This document shows, one piece after another, positions 7,576 through 15,462 of a stretch of DNA of 24,169 nucleotides. Origin of the DNA: Prevotellaceae bacterium UBA2738 (GTDB lineage Bacteria > Bacteroidota > Bacteroidia > Bacteroidales > Bacteroidaceae); NCBI GenBank assembly GCA_002353585.1, contig DEJW01000013.1, positions 1 through 24,169 on the forward strand. The letters run 5' to 3'. Both the position numbers and the translations under genes were made by a program. How positions within the stretch are numbered: the stretch's first letter is position 1; each line of letters opens with the position of its first letter. The notes beneath the pieces are model-generated. The model did not search any database, had not been told where the DNA came from, and was given only the letters and a program-made list of their open reading frames with translations.

Positions 7576-8022
7576 TTATTTCTTTACGTAATCAAACAGG
7601 TTGAGGGTGCCAGACTCCTGGGTTATGTCGAGAGCGGGAACGAACTCTTCAATTCGCGTTTTGCCTGTGTTCTTATTGACATAGAAATAGGTGAAGGAGC
7701 CTGTGTAGCTACGGAATATCACCTTGTATTCCGTCTCAGTCTCGTCGCCCATCGCCACATACATGATGGAAGGATTTTCCTCGGCTGGGCTCCAGTCAAA
7801 CTCCTTATGGCAATAGTTGTTGATGCCCTCATAGGCAAGTTCGGGGGTAATCTTGGCAGTCTTTACGCTGTCAGCCTTAGCTACCTTTGCCTGCTCAGCA
7901 TGGGCAGGCTTAATAGTGTCTTGCGCTACAGGCTCAGAAGCCTGTGGCTGTTCTGTCTTGCTCTTGTTGCAAGAACTCACGATGGCAAGCATAATTGCCA
8001 TTGAAAAAAAAATCTTCTTCAT
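7576..8022 (-). CDS. Small lipoprotein of unknown function
   Basis: 148 residues. A signal peptide ends in a lipobox with Cys18 (IVSSCNKS), so the protein should be lipid-anchored in the envelope. A low-complexity Ala/Lys/Glu/Pro linker covers about 20-58. A small folded part (about 60-148) has alternating hydrophobic and aromatic residues (YKVIFRSYTGSFTYFYVNKNTG), suggesting beta strands. I do not recognise the family. It starts 5 nt after the CDF transporter stop, so it is very likely translated from the same mRNA and may act with that exporter, though nothing in the sequence shows metal binding. Confidence 0.75.
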   Translation of the reverse strand: MKKIFFSMAIMLAIVSSCNKSKTEQPQASEPVAQDTIKPAHAEQAKVAKADSVKTAKITPELAYEGINNYCHKEFDWSPAEENPSIMYVAMGDETETEYKVIFRSYTGSFTYFYVNKNTGKTRIEEFVPALDITQESGTLNLFDYVKK

Positions 8023-8027
8023 GATAT

Positions 8028-9131
8028 TTATTCGCTATAATTATGGTCCACCACTATCTCCACTCGCATATTAGGCACCAGCGGCTGTATCTCGTCCTTG
8101 AGCTTGGCTACGAATGCAGGCTCGTCATGCACCGAGAGGTCGGGCACCACATCTACGGAGACGTAGTTCTCCCCTTCGTCGTAGTAGAAGCCGTGCGCCT
8201 GCACTATCTCCCTGTGGCTGGCTATCACCTTCGACACCGCCGTCTGTATCTCCGTCCTGCGGTTGTCGCCCGTGGCTATGGCATAAACGCCCACTGTCAG
8301 CACTATGTTGTGGTGCTCTATCATGTGCATGGTTATCCTGCGCGTCAGTCCGTGTATCTCGTGAGCCGTCATCGTGTCGAGCACGTTGATGTGTATGGAG
8401 CCTATCTTCATGTCGGGACCGTAGTTGTGCAGTATCAGGTCATACACCCCGTGCACTCCCTCGAATGATGCCACCTCCCTCATTATCTCGCCCGCCAGCT
8501 CGGCAGATATGCTGGTGCCCAGCAGTTCGTTTACGGGCGATACGAGCATCTCCACGCCAGCCTTCATTATGACGAGCGAAATCAGCACGCCCAGTATGCC
8601 GTCTATCGACACTCCCCAGAGCAGCATTATGCCAGCCGAGATGAGCGTGGCAAGCGTGATGATGGCATCAAACAGCGCGTCAGCCCCCGAGGCAGTCAGG
8701 GCGTCGCTGTTCAGCTGCTCGCCCTTGCGCTTCACGTACTGTCCCAATGCCAGTTTCACCCCAATAGCCACCACTATCACCACGAGCGTCGTGGCGGTGT
8801 AGGAAGGCTCCGTAGGGCTGAAAATCTTCTTTGCCGACTCTATGAGCGAGGTGATGCCGGCCGACAGCACTATTACGGCTATTATGATGGCGCTGAAATA
8901 CTCTATGCGCCCATGACCGAAGGGGTGCTCCCTGTCAGCAGGCTTAGCCGAGAGTTTCGTGCCCACTATGGTTATCACGCTCGAGAGCGCGTCACTCAGG
9001 TTGTTTACCGCGTCCATCACTATAGCCACCGAACCCGCCAGCATACCCACTGCCGCCTTAAAGCCTGCAAGCAACACATTGGCTATGATGCCAACCCAAC
9101 TGGTTCTGATTATTTGCGAATTACGATCCAT
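8028..9131 (-). CDS. Cation diffusion facilitator (CDF) metal exporter
   Basis: About 367 residues. Six N-terminal membrane helices are followed by a cytoplasmic ferredoxin-like domain (about 205-367). HPFGHGRIE (69-77) is the CDF loop signature. Transport-site residues line up as N43xxxD47 in helix 2 and D151xxxD155 in helix 5, an N-D-D-D set rather than the His-containing Zn site. This resembles manganese-type CDFs such as MntE, so Mn(II) or Fe(II) export is a reasonable inference. The start is placed at MDRNSQ (ATG at 9131) because an earlier in-frame start at 9173 is upstream of the -7 box. The gene is noticeably G+C-rich by eye compared with hemW. It is the first gene of an operon with the small lipoprotein. 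Confidence 0.88.
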   Translation of the reverse strand: MDRNSQIIRTSWVGIIANVLLAGFKAAVGMLAGSVAIVMDAVNNLSDALSSVITIVGTKLSAKPADREHPFGHGRIEYFSAIIIAVIVLSAGITSLIESAKKIFSPTEPSYTATTLVVIVVAIGVKLALGQYVKRKGEQLNSDALTASGADALFDAIITLATLISAGIMLLWGVSIDGILGVLISLVIMKAGVEMLVSPVNELLGTSISAELAGEIMREVASFEGVHGVYDLILHNYGPDMKIGSIHINVLDTMTAHEIHGLTRRITMHMIEHHNIVLTVGVYAIATGDNRRTEIQTAVSKVIASHREIVQAHGFYYDEGENYVSVDVVPDLSVHDEPAFVAKLKDEIQPLVPNMRVEIVVDHNYSE

Positions 9132-9162
9132 TTCTCTTACCTTATTTATATATAAGCGAGGG

Positions 9163-9170
9163 CAAAGGTA
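9163..9170 (-). promoter_or_regulatory. -7 box of the CDF operon
   Basis: CAAAGGTA on the plus strand gives TACCTTTG reading leftward, 31 bp before the CDF start codon. The -33 position falls within a strong inverted repeat (9185-9221) instead of a clear TTTG. Confidence 0.65.
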
Positions 9171-9184
9171 CAAATTATTTTTGA

Positions 9185-9221
9185 AAAAAGAGGTACAACC
9201 TGCGCGATTGTACCTCTTTTT
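9185..9221. terminator. Terminator-like 14-bp inverted repeat between divergent genes
   Basis: AAAAAGAGGTACAA (9185-9198) and TTGTACCTCTTTTT (9208-9221) are perfect reverse complements with a 9-nt loop. A-runs and T-runs at the ends make it look like a bidirectional intrinsic terminator. The flanking genes diverge, so no known transcript needs to end here. It covers the expected -33 region of the CDF promoter, so an operator is an equal possibility. Confidence 0.6.
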
Positions 9222-9345
9222 GTTTATTTATGAATAATGTTTCTTAGAAATCTTCAATCTCTTTTCGGGGTGCAGAATTACGAAAAAAATATATCACAAT
9301 ACCTTTTTTCCAACAAACTTTCATTTCTTTCATTACTTCTCCTCT

Positions 9346-9499
9346 CAGACACTATGTTTCTAACCCCAGATGCTATGCTTCTAAATAACAAACTAAGTTA
9401 GTTTGTTTATCAAAGTAGGTTAGTTTGTTTAACAAAGTAAGTTAGTTTGTTCAACAAAGTAAGTTAGTTTGTTCTATAAACTAAGCTGTTTTGTTAGAT
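9346..9499. repeat. 21/22-bp tandem array with dyad-symmetric units
   Basis: Five 22-bp units run from 9390 to 9499: 9390-9411, 9412-9433, 9434-9455, 9456-9477 and a diverged 9478-9499. The core is TAAGTTAGTTTGTT. At 9387-9407 a perfect 21-bp palindrome is formed: arms AACAAACTAA and TTAGTTTGTT around one G. Two related-period units precede it (CAGACACTATG... at 9346 and CAGATGCTATG... at 9367, 21 bp apart). The array ends about 75 bp before the protease -33 box. About 90 bp to its left (9230-9340) I see only AT-rich sequence. Confidence 0.8.
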
Positions 9500-9572
9500 A
9501 AAAGCTTTGCCTCAAGCCTTAAAAGCAGGGCAAGGAAAGAGAGAAGCAAGGCTCTTTTTTCTCCAGATAATG

Positions 9573-9604
9573 TTTGGCTGTTCCAAATTAAAGCCGTACC
9601 TTTG
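9573..9604 (+). promoter_or_regulatory. Promoter of the S8 protease operon
   Basis: TTTG (9573-9576), 20-bp spacer, TACCTTTG (9597-9604), with the start codon 23 bp further on. This is an excellent consensus match and leaves only a short 5' UTR. Confidence 0.8.
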
Positions 9605-9626
9605 CACCATTAAATAAAAAAAATCT

Positions 9627-11852
9627 ATGACAAGACTATTCACTATTGCGGCGGTTACGATATACGCTGCCATCACGATTCAGGCACAGAAGATAGACAC
9701 AAGACTGACAAGCCTGTTGCCATCAAAGAACGAGGCGATAAGTGCCAAGGGTTCATTACAGCCACATACCATCGACACAGCTTCGGTGAAGAAGCAGATA
9801 AACGTGGAGTTTAACACTGACTGCACGGTAAAGACCTTCAGTGCCATAGCGATGCTGAGGGAGGGAGCCGAGTGTCCTGCTGCCCAGCTTCAGGCACTGG
9901 GTGTGGAGATCGTGATGCAGATAGGCAGGATGCTGATACTCAACGTGCCTGCCGAGAGCCTGCTGGCGCTTGACGGTATAGACGAGATAGAGAGCGTGAA
10001 TGCCGATAAGATGAACCACCTGATGAACTATTCGGGCAGAACGAAGAGCCATGTGGAAGAGGTAGCTACCCTGGAGGCAGCCCAGTCGCACAATCTGCCT
10101 CAGGCATATACGGGAAACGGCGTTATAGTGGGCATTGTAGATACAGGCATAGACTTTAACCATGCTGCCTTTCGCAAGGCTGACGGCACAACGCGAGTGA
10201 AGTTTGCCCAGGTGTATAGCGGCAAGAAGATACTGAAAACCACTACTGACGCCGCAGAGATAGCAACGCTGACTACCGACAATACGAAGATGTCACACGG
10301 AACCCATGTGGGCGGAACAGCAGCAGGCAGCATTGTCGAGGGCATAAACAACCAAGGAATGGCACCCGAGGCAGACCTTGCCTTGTGCGGAATGGGAGGA
10401 GAGGACACAAGTGACTCACAGCTACTCATAGCCATGGTGAACATTTTCCAGTTTGCCGACAGCCAGGGCAAACCTTGCGTGATAAACTGCAGTATGGGTG
10501 ACCTGATAGGCTTTCACGACGCTAAGTCGTCAGTAGTATTGAAAGGCCTCAGAGAATACTATAGCACAGACAGTAAGAAGAAGGGCAGAATAATAGTCTT
10601 GTCAGCAGGCAACAGTAGCGGACACCAGGCTGCCATACTTACAACAACACAGGCTGCAGGCACTGACGGATACTGCCTCAGAACAGTGCTGGGCGAGTCG
10701 GGACAGGGCAAGTATAACGAACAGACTGTTTATGTATATAACAAAGTAAACAACATGTTCTATAACACTGACGGAAGCGAGATAGACGCTGATGTGAAGG
10801 TGGTAGATGTGAATACAGGACAGCTATACACACTTGAGCAGAAACCCTTGTATAACGGTGATGATGAAAGTAAGAAAATAACATCATTCCCAAAACAGAA
10901 AGGCACACAGAACGGCAAGCAATATATACAGTTCATTCTGGCTGACACCTACCTGTTTCACGAGCCAAACCTAAAGCTTGCCTACTTTGTGAAGGATGCT
11001 CAGGACAAGACACTAAGGGCTATAGAGGATAGACAGGCAGGAACAGCAGGATTCTTCTCTTGTGGCTTGGCAGGATATGCTGACGGACAGGACAACGGAG
11101 CCTTCAGCATTCACGTCTGTGGCGAAGAGGTGATAAGTGTCGGAGCTTACGTTTCATGCTATGACTGGTACACTATAGAGAACCAACGTTTATACTATCC
11201 TGGTCAGGAGGAGAACGATAAAATCGCGTCTTTCTCTTCATGGGGCACAGACGATTATGGTAGCATAAACTGCCCTGATGTCATAGCTCCAGGTGCTGAG
11301 GTGTACTCTGCATATAACTATTACGATGCCTCATACTTCACGGAGAGTGGCGAGATAAAGGCAAAGTCTGACGACCCTGCAGACCCCAACATACCGATAA
11401 TGTATATAACCAATAAGGTGACTATGCCATCGACGGAGTTCAAGCACACCCAATACTACGGAATAATGCAGGGCACCTCGATGTCTGCGCCAAATGCAAC
11501 AGGTGTCATAGCCCTCTGGCTGCAGGCTAACCCCAAGCTTACCTATGCCGACGTGCGCTCTTTAATAAAGGAGACGAGCTATAATGACGACTATACCACC
11601 AACGTAGAGAAGATACCATCAAAGAACACCATACAGGCTGGTGCAGGCAAGATAAACGCCCTCGGCGGATTGCAGAAGATTACGGGCATGACAGCCATAG
11701 AGACCGTGGGGGCTGACGGACAGCGTCAGGCTACCCCTGCCACTATGTACGGTGTCGGCGACGACGACTGCTACAACCTCCTCGGTCAGCGCGTCAGCAA
11801 GAATGCCAAGGGCATTGTAATCTATAAAGGTAAGGCGTATTTGAACAGATAA
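9627..11852 (+). CDS. Secreted S8 (subtilisin-family) serine protease
   Basis: 741 residues. A signal peptide (about 1-20, cut near IQAQ) is followed by a propeptide-like region (about 50-130), then the S8 catalytic triad: D172 in IVDTGIDFNH, H224 in SHGTHVGG and S618 in GTSMSAPN. The gap of almost 400 residues between His and Ser is much longer than in subtilisin and must hold an inserted domain (about 340-480). The last ~30 residues (YNLLGQRV...KGIVIYKGKAYL) match a C-terminal tail common in extracellular Prevotella proteins, similar to type IX secretion sorting tails. It is probably exported or surface-attached for protein degradation. It has its own promoter and an unusual repeat array upstream; a lipoprotein gene follows by 22 nt. 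Confidence 0.88.
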   Translation: MTRLFTIAAVTIYAAITIQAQKIDTRLTSLLPSKNEAISAKGSLQPHTIDTASVKKQINVEFNTDCTVKTFSAIAMLREGAECPAAQLQALGVEIVMQIGRMLILNVPAESLLALDGIDEIESVNADKMNHLMNYSGRTKSHVEEVATLEAAQSHNLPQAYTGNGVIVGIVDTGIDFNHAAFRKADGTTRVKFAQVYSGKKILKTTTDAAEIATLTTDNTKMSHGTHVGGTAAGSIVEGINNQGMAPEADLALCGMGGEDTSDSQLLIAMVNIFQFADSQGKPCVINCSMGDLIGFHDAKSSVVLKGLREYYSTDSKKKGRIIVLSAGNSSGHQAAILTTTQAAGTDGYCLRTVLGESGQGKYNEQTVYVYNKVNNMFYNTDGSEIDADVKVVDVNTGQLYTLEQKPLYNGDDESKKITSFPKQKGTQNGKQYIQFILADTYLFHEPNLKLAYFVKDAQDKTLRAIEDRQAGTAGFFSCGLAGYADGQDNGAFSIHVCGEEVISVGAYVSCYDWYTIENQRLYYPGQEENDKIASFSSWGTDDYGSINCPDVIAPGAEVYSAYNYYDASYFTESGEIKAKSDDPADPNIPIMYITNKVTMPSTEFKHTQYYGIMQGTSMSAPNATGVIALWLQANPKLTYADVRSLIKETSYNDDYTTNVEKIPSKNTIQAGAGKINALGGLQKITGMTAIETVGADGQRQATPATMYGVGDDDCYNLLGQRVSKNAKGIVIYKGKAYLNR

Positions 11853-11874
11853 CGAGGAAACAGTTAAACGCAAC

Positions 11875-12717
11875 ATGAAAAATATGAAGACATGGATGAT
11901 AGCCGCCATCGTCACTCTCGGCGGCTGGAACTTATTATTCTGCTCATGCAAAAGCAGCAGTAAGGCATCTGAAGCCAGTTATCCGCTCGTGGCTGGCACA
12001 CTGGAGGAAGCAGTGAAGCCAGACTCGGCTCCTGCACGGATTCTTGAGGCAATGGAGAGGGCAGAGCGTTTTCACAATTACGAAATCATGAGCGACACCT
12101 TGCACTCCATCTGCGTGGAGGCTATCGGCGAGGTGGACTCCACACCCACCGAGGGCTACGGCATAGTAGTGGAGAAGGGGGCGGCATCTACCTCGTTCCT
12201 CAACCTCGGCAACGCCCGTCAGCCCAAGGCGCGATACGACGCCAAGACGGGCACGCTATGGTTTGCCAACTGCGCCATGTGGGGCACGGGGGTGCAAGTG
12301 GAGCGACTGTACCTGATGCGCTTCGACAAGAACAACAAGGCTCATATAGCCTGCACCATAGACCCCTACGACATTCAGCAGCAAGTGTGCCAGCGACTGG
12401 GCTACAGCATAGAGGGAGAGCAGGTGACGCTCTACGACAGCGGGCGCGAGATAGCTAATGTGAACTTTAACTGGAACGATAACGCTAACATAGTCAGCGA
12501 CATGGGCGGCTTCGACAGCGAACAGCCCCTGTGGATAGGCGAGCAGATAGAGTATGACCTCAGCGGCGACACCCCGCGCCTGCTCATAACGCCAGGGGTG
12601 AAGTTCACCACTGGCCTTGTACTCACCTACGACGATATGCCCACACTCGCTGCTCCCCTCACCATATCCAAGGATGGCAAGGTGAGCATCAGCGAACTCA
12701 AAGAACATAAAAAGTAG
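11875..12717 (+). CDS. Hypothetical lipoprotein paired with the S8 protease
   Basis: 280 residues, family not recognised. The N-terminus is a hydrophobic signal ending in FCSCKSSS; Cys25 is the likely lipidated residue. The ATG at 11884 (Met4) is an equally possible start. The mature part is acidic to neutral, with beta-rich-looking segments (TEGYGIVVEKG, GTLWFANCAMWGTGVQVERLYLMRF) and no catalytic motif that I can name. It lies 22 nt after the protease gene and ends just before a terminator, so the two form an operon; a partner, substrate-binding or inhibitor role is conceivable but unproven. The region 12100-12650 is G+C-richer by eye than the protease gene. Confidence 0.72.
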   Translation: MKNMKTWMIAAIVTLGGWNLLFCSCKSSSKASEASYPLVAGTLEEAVKPDSAPARILEAMERAERFHNYEIMSDTLHSICVEAIGEVDSTPTEGYGIVVEKGAASTSFLNLGNARQPKARYDAKTGTLWFANCAMWGTGVQVERLYLMRFDKNNKAHIACTIDPYDIQQQVCQRLGYSIEGEQVTLYDSGREIANVNFNWNDNANIVSDMGGFDSEQPLWIGEQIEYDLSGDTPRLLITPGVKFTTGLVLTYDDMPTLAAPLTISKDGKVSISELKEHKK

Positions 12718-12723
12718 AATAAT

Positions 12724-12741
12724 CCCCTCGAATTCGAGGGG
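12724..12741 (+). terminator. Intrinsic terminator of the protease-lipoprotein operon
   Basis: CCCCTCG and CGAGGGG form a 7-bp stem around AATT (9 bp if the AATT palindrome is counted), 6 nt after the stop codon, followed by a short TTT. The stem is strong and the T-tract is weak. Confidence 0.68.
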
Positions 12742-12763
12742 TTTAGAAAAGAAGCCAGGTTAA

Positions 12764-12880
12764 ACGCTTTCACCAAATGACGGAATACCACAAGGAGAAA
12801 GGCTCATAAAACTTAACCAGATTGCTATTAAGCAGATGCATGTATTGGAGGGAAATGAAGGCAAACGACTGTTAAAATAA
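12764..12880 (+). pseudogene. Start-less 38-codon gene remnant
   Basis: An open frame runs from just after an in-frame TAA (12761-12763) to a TAA at 12878-12880. It reads naturally as protein (LSPNDGIPQGERLIKLNQ, then IAIKQMHVLEGNEGKRLLK) but has no start codon apart from an internal ATG about 14 codons before the end. It looks like the 3' end of a gene whose front was lost, cut off about 20 bp after the upstream terminator. The parent family is not recognised. The nuclease gene starts 10 nt downstream, as if it had once been the next gene of an operon. Confidence 0.45.
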
Positions 12881-12890
12881 ATAATGAGAT

Positions 12891-13910
12891 ATGGCGACAG
12901 AAAATATGACTTACCTTGATGTTTTAAATCAGTTTCGCAAGAATCAATTGGATGGTGAAGTGTCTATGGGCGTTCGTCGTCTGTCGTATGCAGCTTTTAA
13001 AAGCAAGGCACGGGAACATCAAGTGCGTTTTCGTGAAAATATATTGGGAGTTGGTTTTAATAAATATGACAACGTACTCAATTATGCTGATGCCCGAAAA
13101 GGGCTGATATTCTTCGAAGGTTTCAGGGATGAGATAATGCAGAAGCTAAAGGAGCCAGTTCATCCTACATCATCAGCACCCAGTGGGCAGATGCTTACAA
13201 ACCTATTGAGGAGTGAGCACATACCTTATAATATATTCTTCCCAATGCTTCATGACCTGGATGGAGCAAAGACTCTGTTCAACAATTTATTAGGTTTGAG
13301 CATAGGAAAAATCGAAGACATCCAGATAGAATATCATCCTGAACCTATTGAGAGGTATCTTAGCGACCACACAGCTTTTGACGTGTATATACCATACAAG
13401 GACACATCAGGGCAGACTTGCGGCATAGGCATTGAGGTGAAGTACACTGAAAACGAATATCTTTTGAAGGAAGGTTCAACTGAATACAAGCACGTAAAAG
13501 ACGACAAGGGTAATACACGCTTGTTTGAGCCATACGCTAGGGCTACGAAAGAAAGCGGTTACTACAAGGAAAGCGTTTCACTCGATGAACTTGTGTCTAA
13601 CAAGTACCGTCAAATATGGAGAAACCACATATTGGGAGCATCAATGGTTTTACGGGGGGATATAGCAAAGTTCACGAGCGTTACCCTATATCCATTAGAG
13701 AACATACATTTCAGTTTAGATGCTATGCCGAATTATAAGAAGTTTCTTACGGATGAGAAAAGCAATACCTGCGCCCCACTTTGTTATGAAGATTTATTTA
13801 GCCACATGGAAAAGTATTTGAATGTAGCAAACAAAGAGGAATGGATATTGTATCTCAGGCGACGATACCTATTCCCATATATTGCCCCTTTGTATAAGAA
13901 GCGTAATTAG
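12891..13910 (+). CDS. PD-(D/E)XK-type nuclease, putative restriction endonuclease
   Basis: 339 residues. A PD-(D/E)XK core is visible: D164 in TAFDVYIPY, then E182-V-K184 in GIGIEVKYTE, about 18 residues apart, with an upstream acidic residue (E109 in LLRSEHIPYNIFFPM) of the kind found in this fold. It resembles the PGN_0703-like group of putative restriction endonucleases from Bacteroidales. No methyltransferase, specificity subunit or helicase lies nearby, so it is an orphan nuclease whose target is unknown. The ATG at 12891 is chosen; an ATG at 12884 is out of frame. I found no clear -7 box upstream, which suggests dependence on readthrough or loss of its original promoter with the remnant at 12764-12880. 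Confidence 0.72.
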   Translation: MATENMTYLDVLNQFRKNQLDGEVSMGVRRLSYAAFKSKAREHQVRFRENILGVGFNKYDNVLNYADARKGLIFFEGFRDEIMQKLKEPVHPTSSAPSGQMLTNLLRSEHIPYNIFFPMLHDLDGAKTLFNNLLGLSIGKIEDIQIEYHPEPIERYLSDHTAFDVYIPYKDTSGQTCGIGIEVKYTENEYLLKEGSTEYKHVKDDKGNTRLFEPYARATKESGYYKESVSLDELVSNKYRQIWRNHILGASMVLRGDIAKFTSVTLYPLENIHFSLDAMPNYKKFLTDEKSNTCAPLCYEDLFSHMEKYLNVANKEEWILYLRRRYLFPYIAPLYKKRN

Positions 13911-13911
13911 C

Positions 13912-13929
13912 AGATTATGGAGATTATGG
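13912..13929. repeat. 9-bp tandem duplication after the nuclease gene
   Basis: AGATTATGG occurs twice in a row, directly after the nuclease stop codon. It is short, and no mobile element is associated with it. Confidence 0.6.
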
Positions 13930-13984
13930 AGGCTTAATAACGAAAATTCTACGTATGTAACACATTTAATTACAAAAAAATGTG

Positions 13985-13992
13985 TAATTTTG
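13985..13992 (+). promoter_or_regulatory. -7 box of the oxidoreductase-LolA-thioesterase unit
   Basis: TAATTTTG fits TAnnTTTG and precedes the start codon by 23 bp. No good -33 box is seen. Confidence 0.55.
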
Positions 13993-14015
13993 CACCCGAA
14001 TAGACTGTTTCGTGA

Positions 14016-15434
14016 ATGAAATATGATGTTATCATAATAGGAAGCGGACTGGGTGGCTTGGAGTGTGCCATCACTCTGGGCAGGCAGGGCAGGCGCGTGC
14101 TGGTGTTGGAACGGCAGTTCCAGCCAGGAGGCTGTTTGCAGAGCTACAAGCGCAAGGGATGCTGCCTGGACACAGGGCTGCACTACGTAGGCGGACTGGA
14201 CGAGGGACAGCCCCTGCACGATGCGTTCAAGGAACTGGGATTGCTCGACCTGCCTTGGCAGAGGCTCGACCCGAATGGCTTTGACGAGATAACCATCATG
14301 GGCAAGACATACAGGTTTGCTCAGGGCTATGAGAACTTCGTCAACGAACTGGCGAAGGATTTTCCTGAGGAACGCGAGGGACTGGAGAAATATGTGGAGA
14401 TGCTGCAGACTACTGACGAGCTGTGGTTGCAACAGACTAACGCTTACGACTATCTCTGTTCCATCATTCACAATAAACTGCTCATCAGCATCATAAGCGG
14501 AGCAAGCATAAAGATGGAACTGCGCAAGAAGACCTTGCCCCTCTTCACCTTTGCCCACGGAAACGGCAGTTTTATAGAAAGCAGCTGGCGACTGAAGGGC
14601 GAGGGCAATGTGATGATAAACCACATGCTCGAAGAGATTAAGGCGCTCGGAGGCGAAGTGATATGCAATGCCGATGTGACTGAGCTGAAGGAAGAAGACG
14701 GCAAGATAACCAAGGCAATATGCAGAGACGGCAGAGAGTTTGAGGGAGACATCTTTATATCAGATGCCCACCCATCAGTAACGGTAAATCTGGTGAAGGA
14801 GAGCAAGCTGATAAAGAAGATTTTCCGTATGCGCATGACCACGCTGAAGAACACTTGCGGAATGTTTACCCTGCAACTGAAACTGAAGCCAGAGGCTCTG
14901 CCCTACTTCAACCACAACAAGTTTGTATATGACACAGACGATGTATGGGCTAACATAGCCGTAGAGCCTGAACAGCCAAAGGTGAAGGGAGTGCTGATAA
15001 GCTGTCCTGTGCCTACAGACGGAACGGGCTTTGCCAACGTAATAGACATCCTCACTCCGATGAAATGGGAGTTTATTGAGCCTTGGGCTAACAAAACTCC
15101 TGGCAAACGAGGTGAGGACTATGTGGAGATGAAGAATAACATCAGCAACCAGTGTCTTGACCTTGCCGAGCAGGTGATACCTGGACTGAGAGGTATGATA
15201 GACCACAGCTACACCTCTACCCCACTGACCTACTACACCTACAACAACTCGCCATACGGCAGTGCCTATGGTGTGCGTAAGGACTACAGCAATGTGCTTG
15301 GCACCATATTATCGCCCAAGACCCCAATACCAAACCTGTTCCTGACAGGACAGAGTCTGATGCTCCACGGACTGCATGGAGTGACTATGACGGCGAAGTT
15401 TACTTGCGAAGAGGTATTGAAAATTGAAAGTTGA
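14016..15434 (+). CDS. FAD-dependent oxidoreductase, phytoene desaturase/retinol saturase-like
   Basis: 472 residues. The N-terminal Rossmann motif is IIIGSGLGGLE (6-16), with an acidic ribose-binding E32 (VLVLERQFQPGG). The GLHYVGG segment and the C-terminal FLTGQSLMLHGLHGVTM FAD motif are typical of the CrtI/retinol saturase/all-trans-retinol 13,14-reductase superfamily. Such enzymes desaturate or saturate polyene or acyl chains; carotenoid work is unlikely here because no phytoene synthase is near. The gene leads a probable operon with a LolA-like protein (28 nt on) and a thioesterase, a combination known from aryl-polyene and flexirubin-type lipid clusters. The last codons and the stop lie in a 7-bp repeat tract. 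Confidence 0.82.
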   Translation: MKYDVIIIGSGLGGLECAITLGRQGRRVLVLERQFQPGGCLQSYKRKGCCLDTGLHYVGGLDEGQPLHDAFKELGLLDLPWQRLDPNGFDEITIMGKTYRFAQGYENFVNELAKDFPEEREGLEKYVEMLQTTDELWLQQTNAYDYLCSIIHNKLLISIISGASIKMELRKKTLPLFTFAHGNGSFIESSWRLKGEGNVMINHMLEEIKALGGEVICNADVTELKEEDGKITKAICRDGREFEGDIFISDAHPSVTVNLVKESKLIKKIFRMRMTTLKNTCGMFTLQLKLKPEALPYFNHNKFVYDTDDVWANIAVEPEQPKVKGVLISCPVPTDGTGFANVIDILTPMKWEFIEPWANKTPGKRGEDYVEMKNNISNQCLDLAEQVIPGLRGMIDHSYTSTPLTYYTYNNSPYGSAYGVRKDYSNVLGTILSPKTPIPNLFLTGQSLMLHGLHGVTMTAKFTCEEVLKIES

Positions 15435-15450
15435 AAATTGAAAGATTAAA
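15416..15450. repeat. Degenerate 7-bp tandem tract D
   Basis: ATTGAAA, ATTGAAA, GTTGAAA, ATTGAAA and GATTAAA run through the last codons and the stop (15432-15434) of the oxidoreductase gene into the gap before the LolA-like gene. Confidence 0.75.
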
Positions 15451-15462
15451 CAATTAAAAGAT

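Noticed and set aside
8043..8802. Several open frames on the plus strand opposite the CDF gene
   Set aside because: G+C-rich codon use removes stops on the other strand; compositions are Arg/His/Ser-rich and unlike real proteins.
9132..9173. 14-residue N-terminal extension of the CDF exporter
   Set aside because: The frame runs across the -7 box at 9163-9170; MDRNSQ at 9131 is the better start.
9390..9499. CRISPR-like array
   Set aside because: Units of 22 bp follow each other with no unique spacers, and no cas genes are present; it is a plain tandem repeat.
9536..9557. Terminator or attenuator before the protease promoter
   Set aside because: The stem is only 6 bp with a 10-nt loop and no upstream transcript is known to need it.
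13912..13929. Target-site duplication of an insertion sequence
   Set aside because: The two 9-bp copies are adjacent, with no element between them and no transposase nearby.
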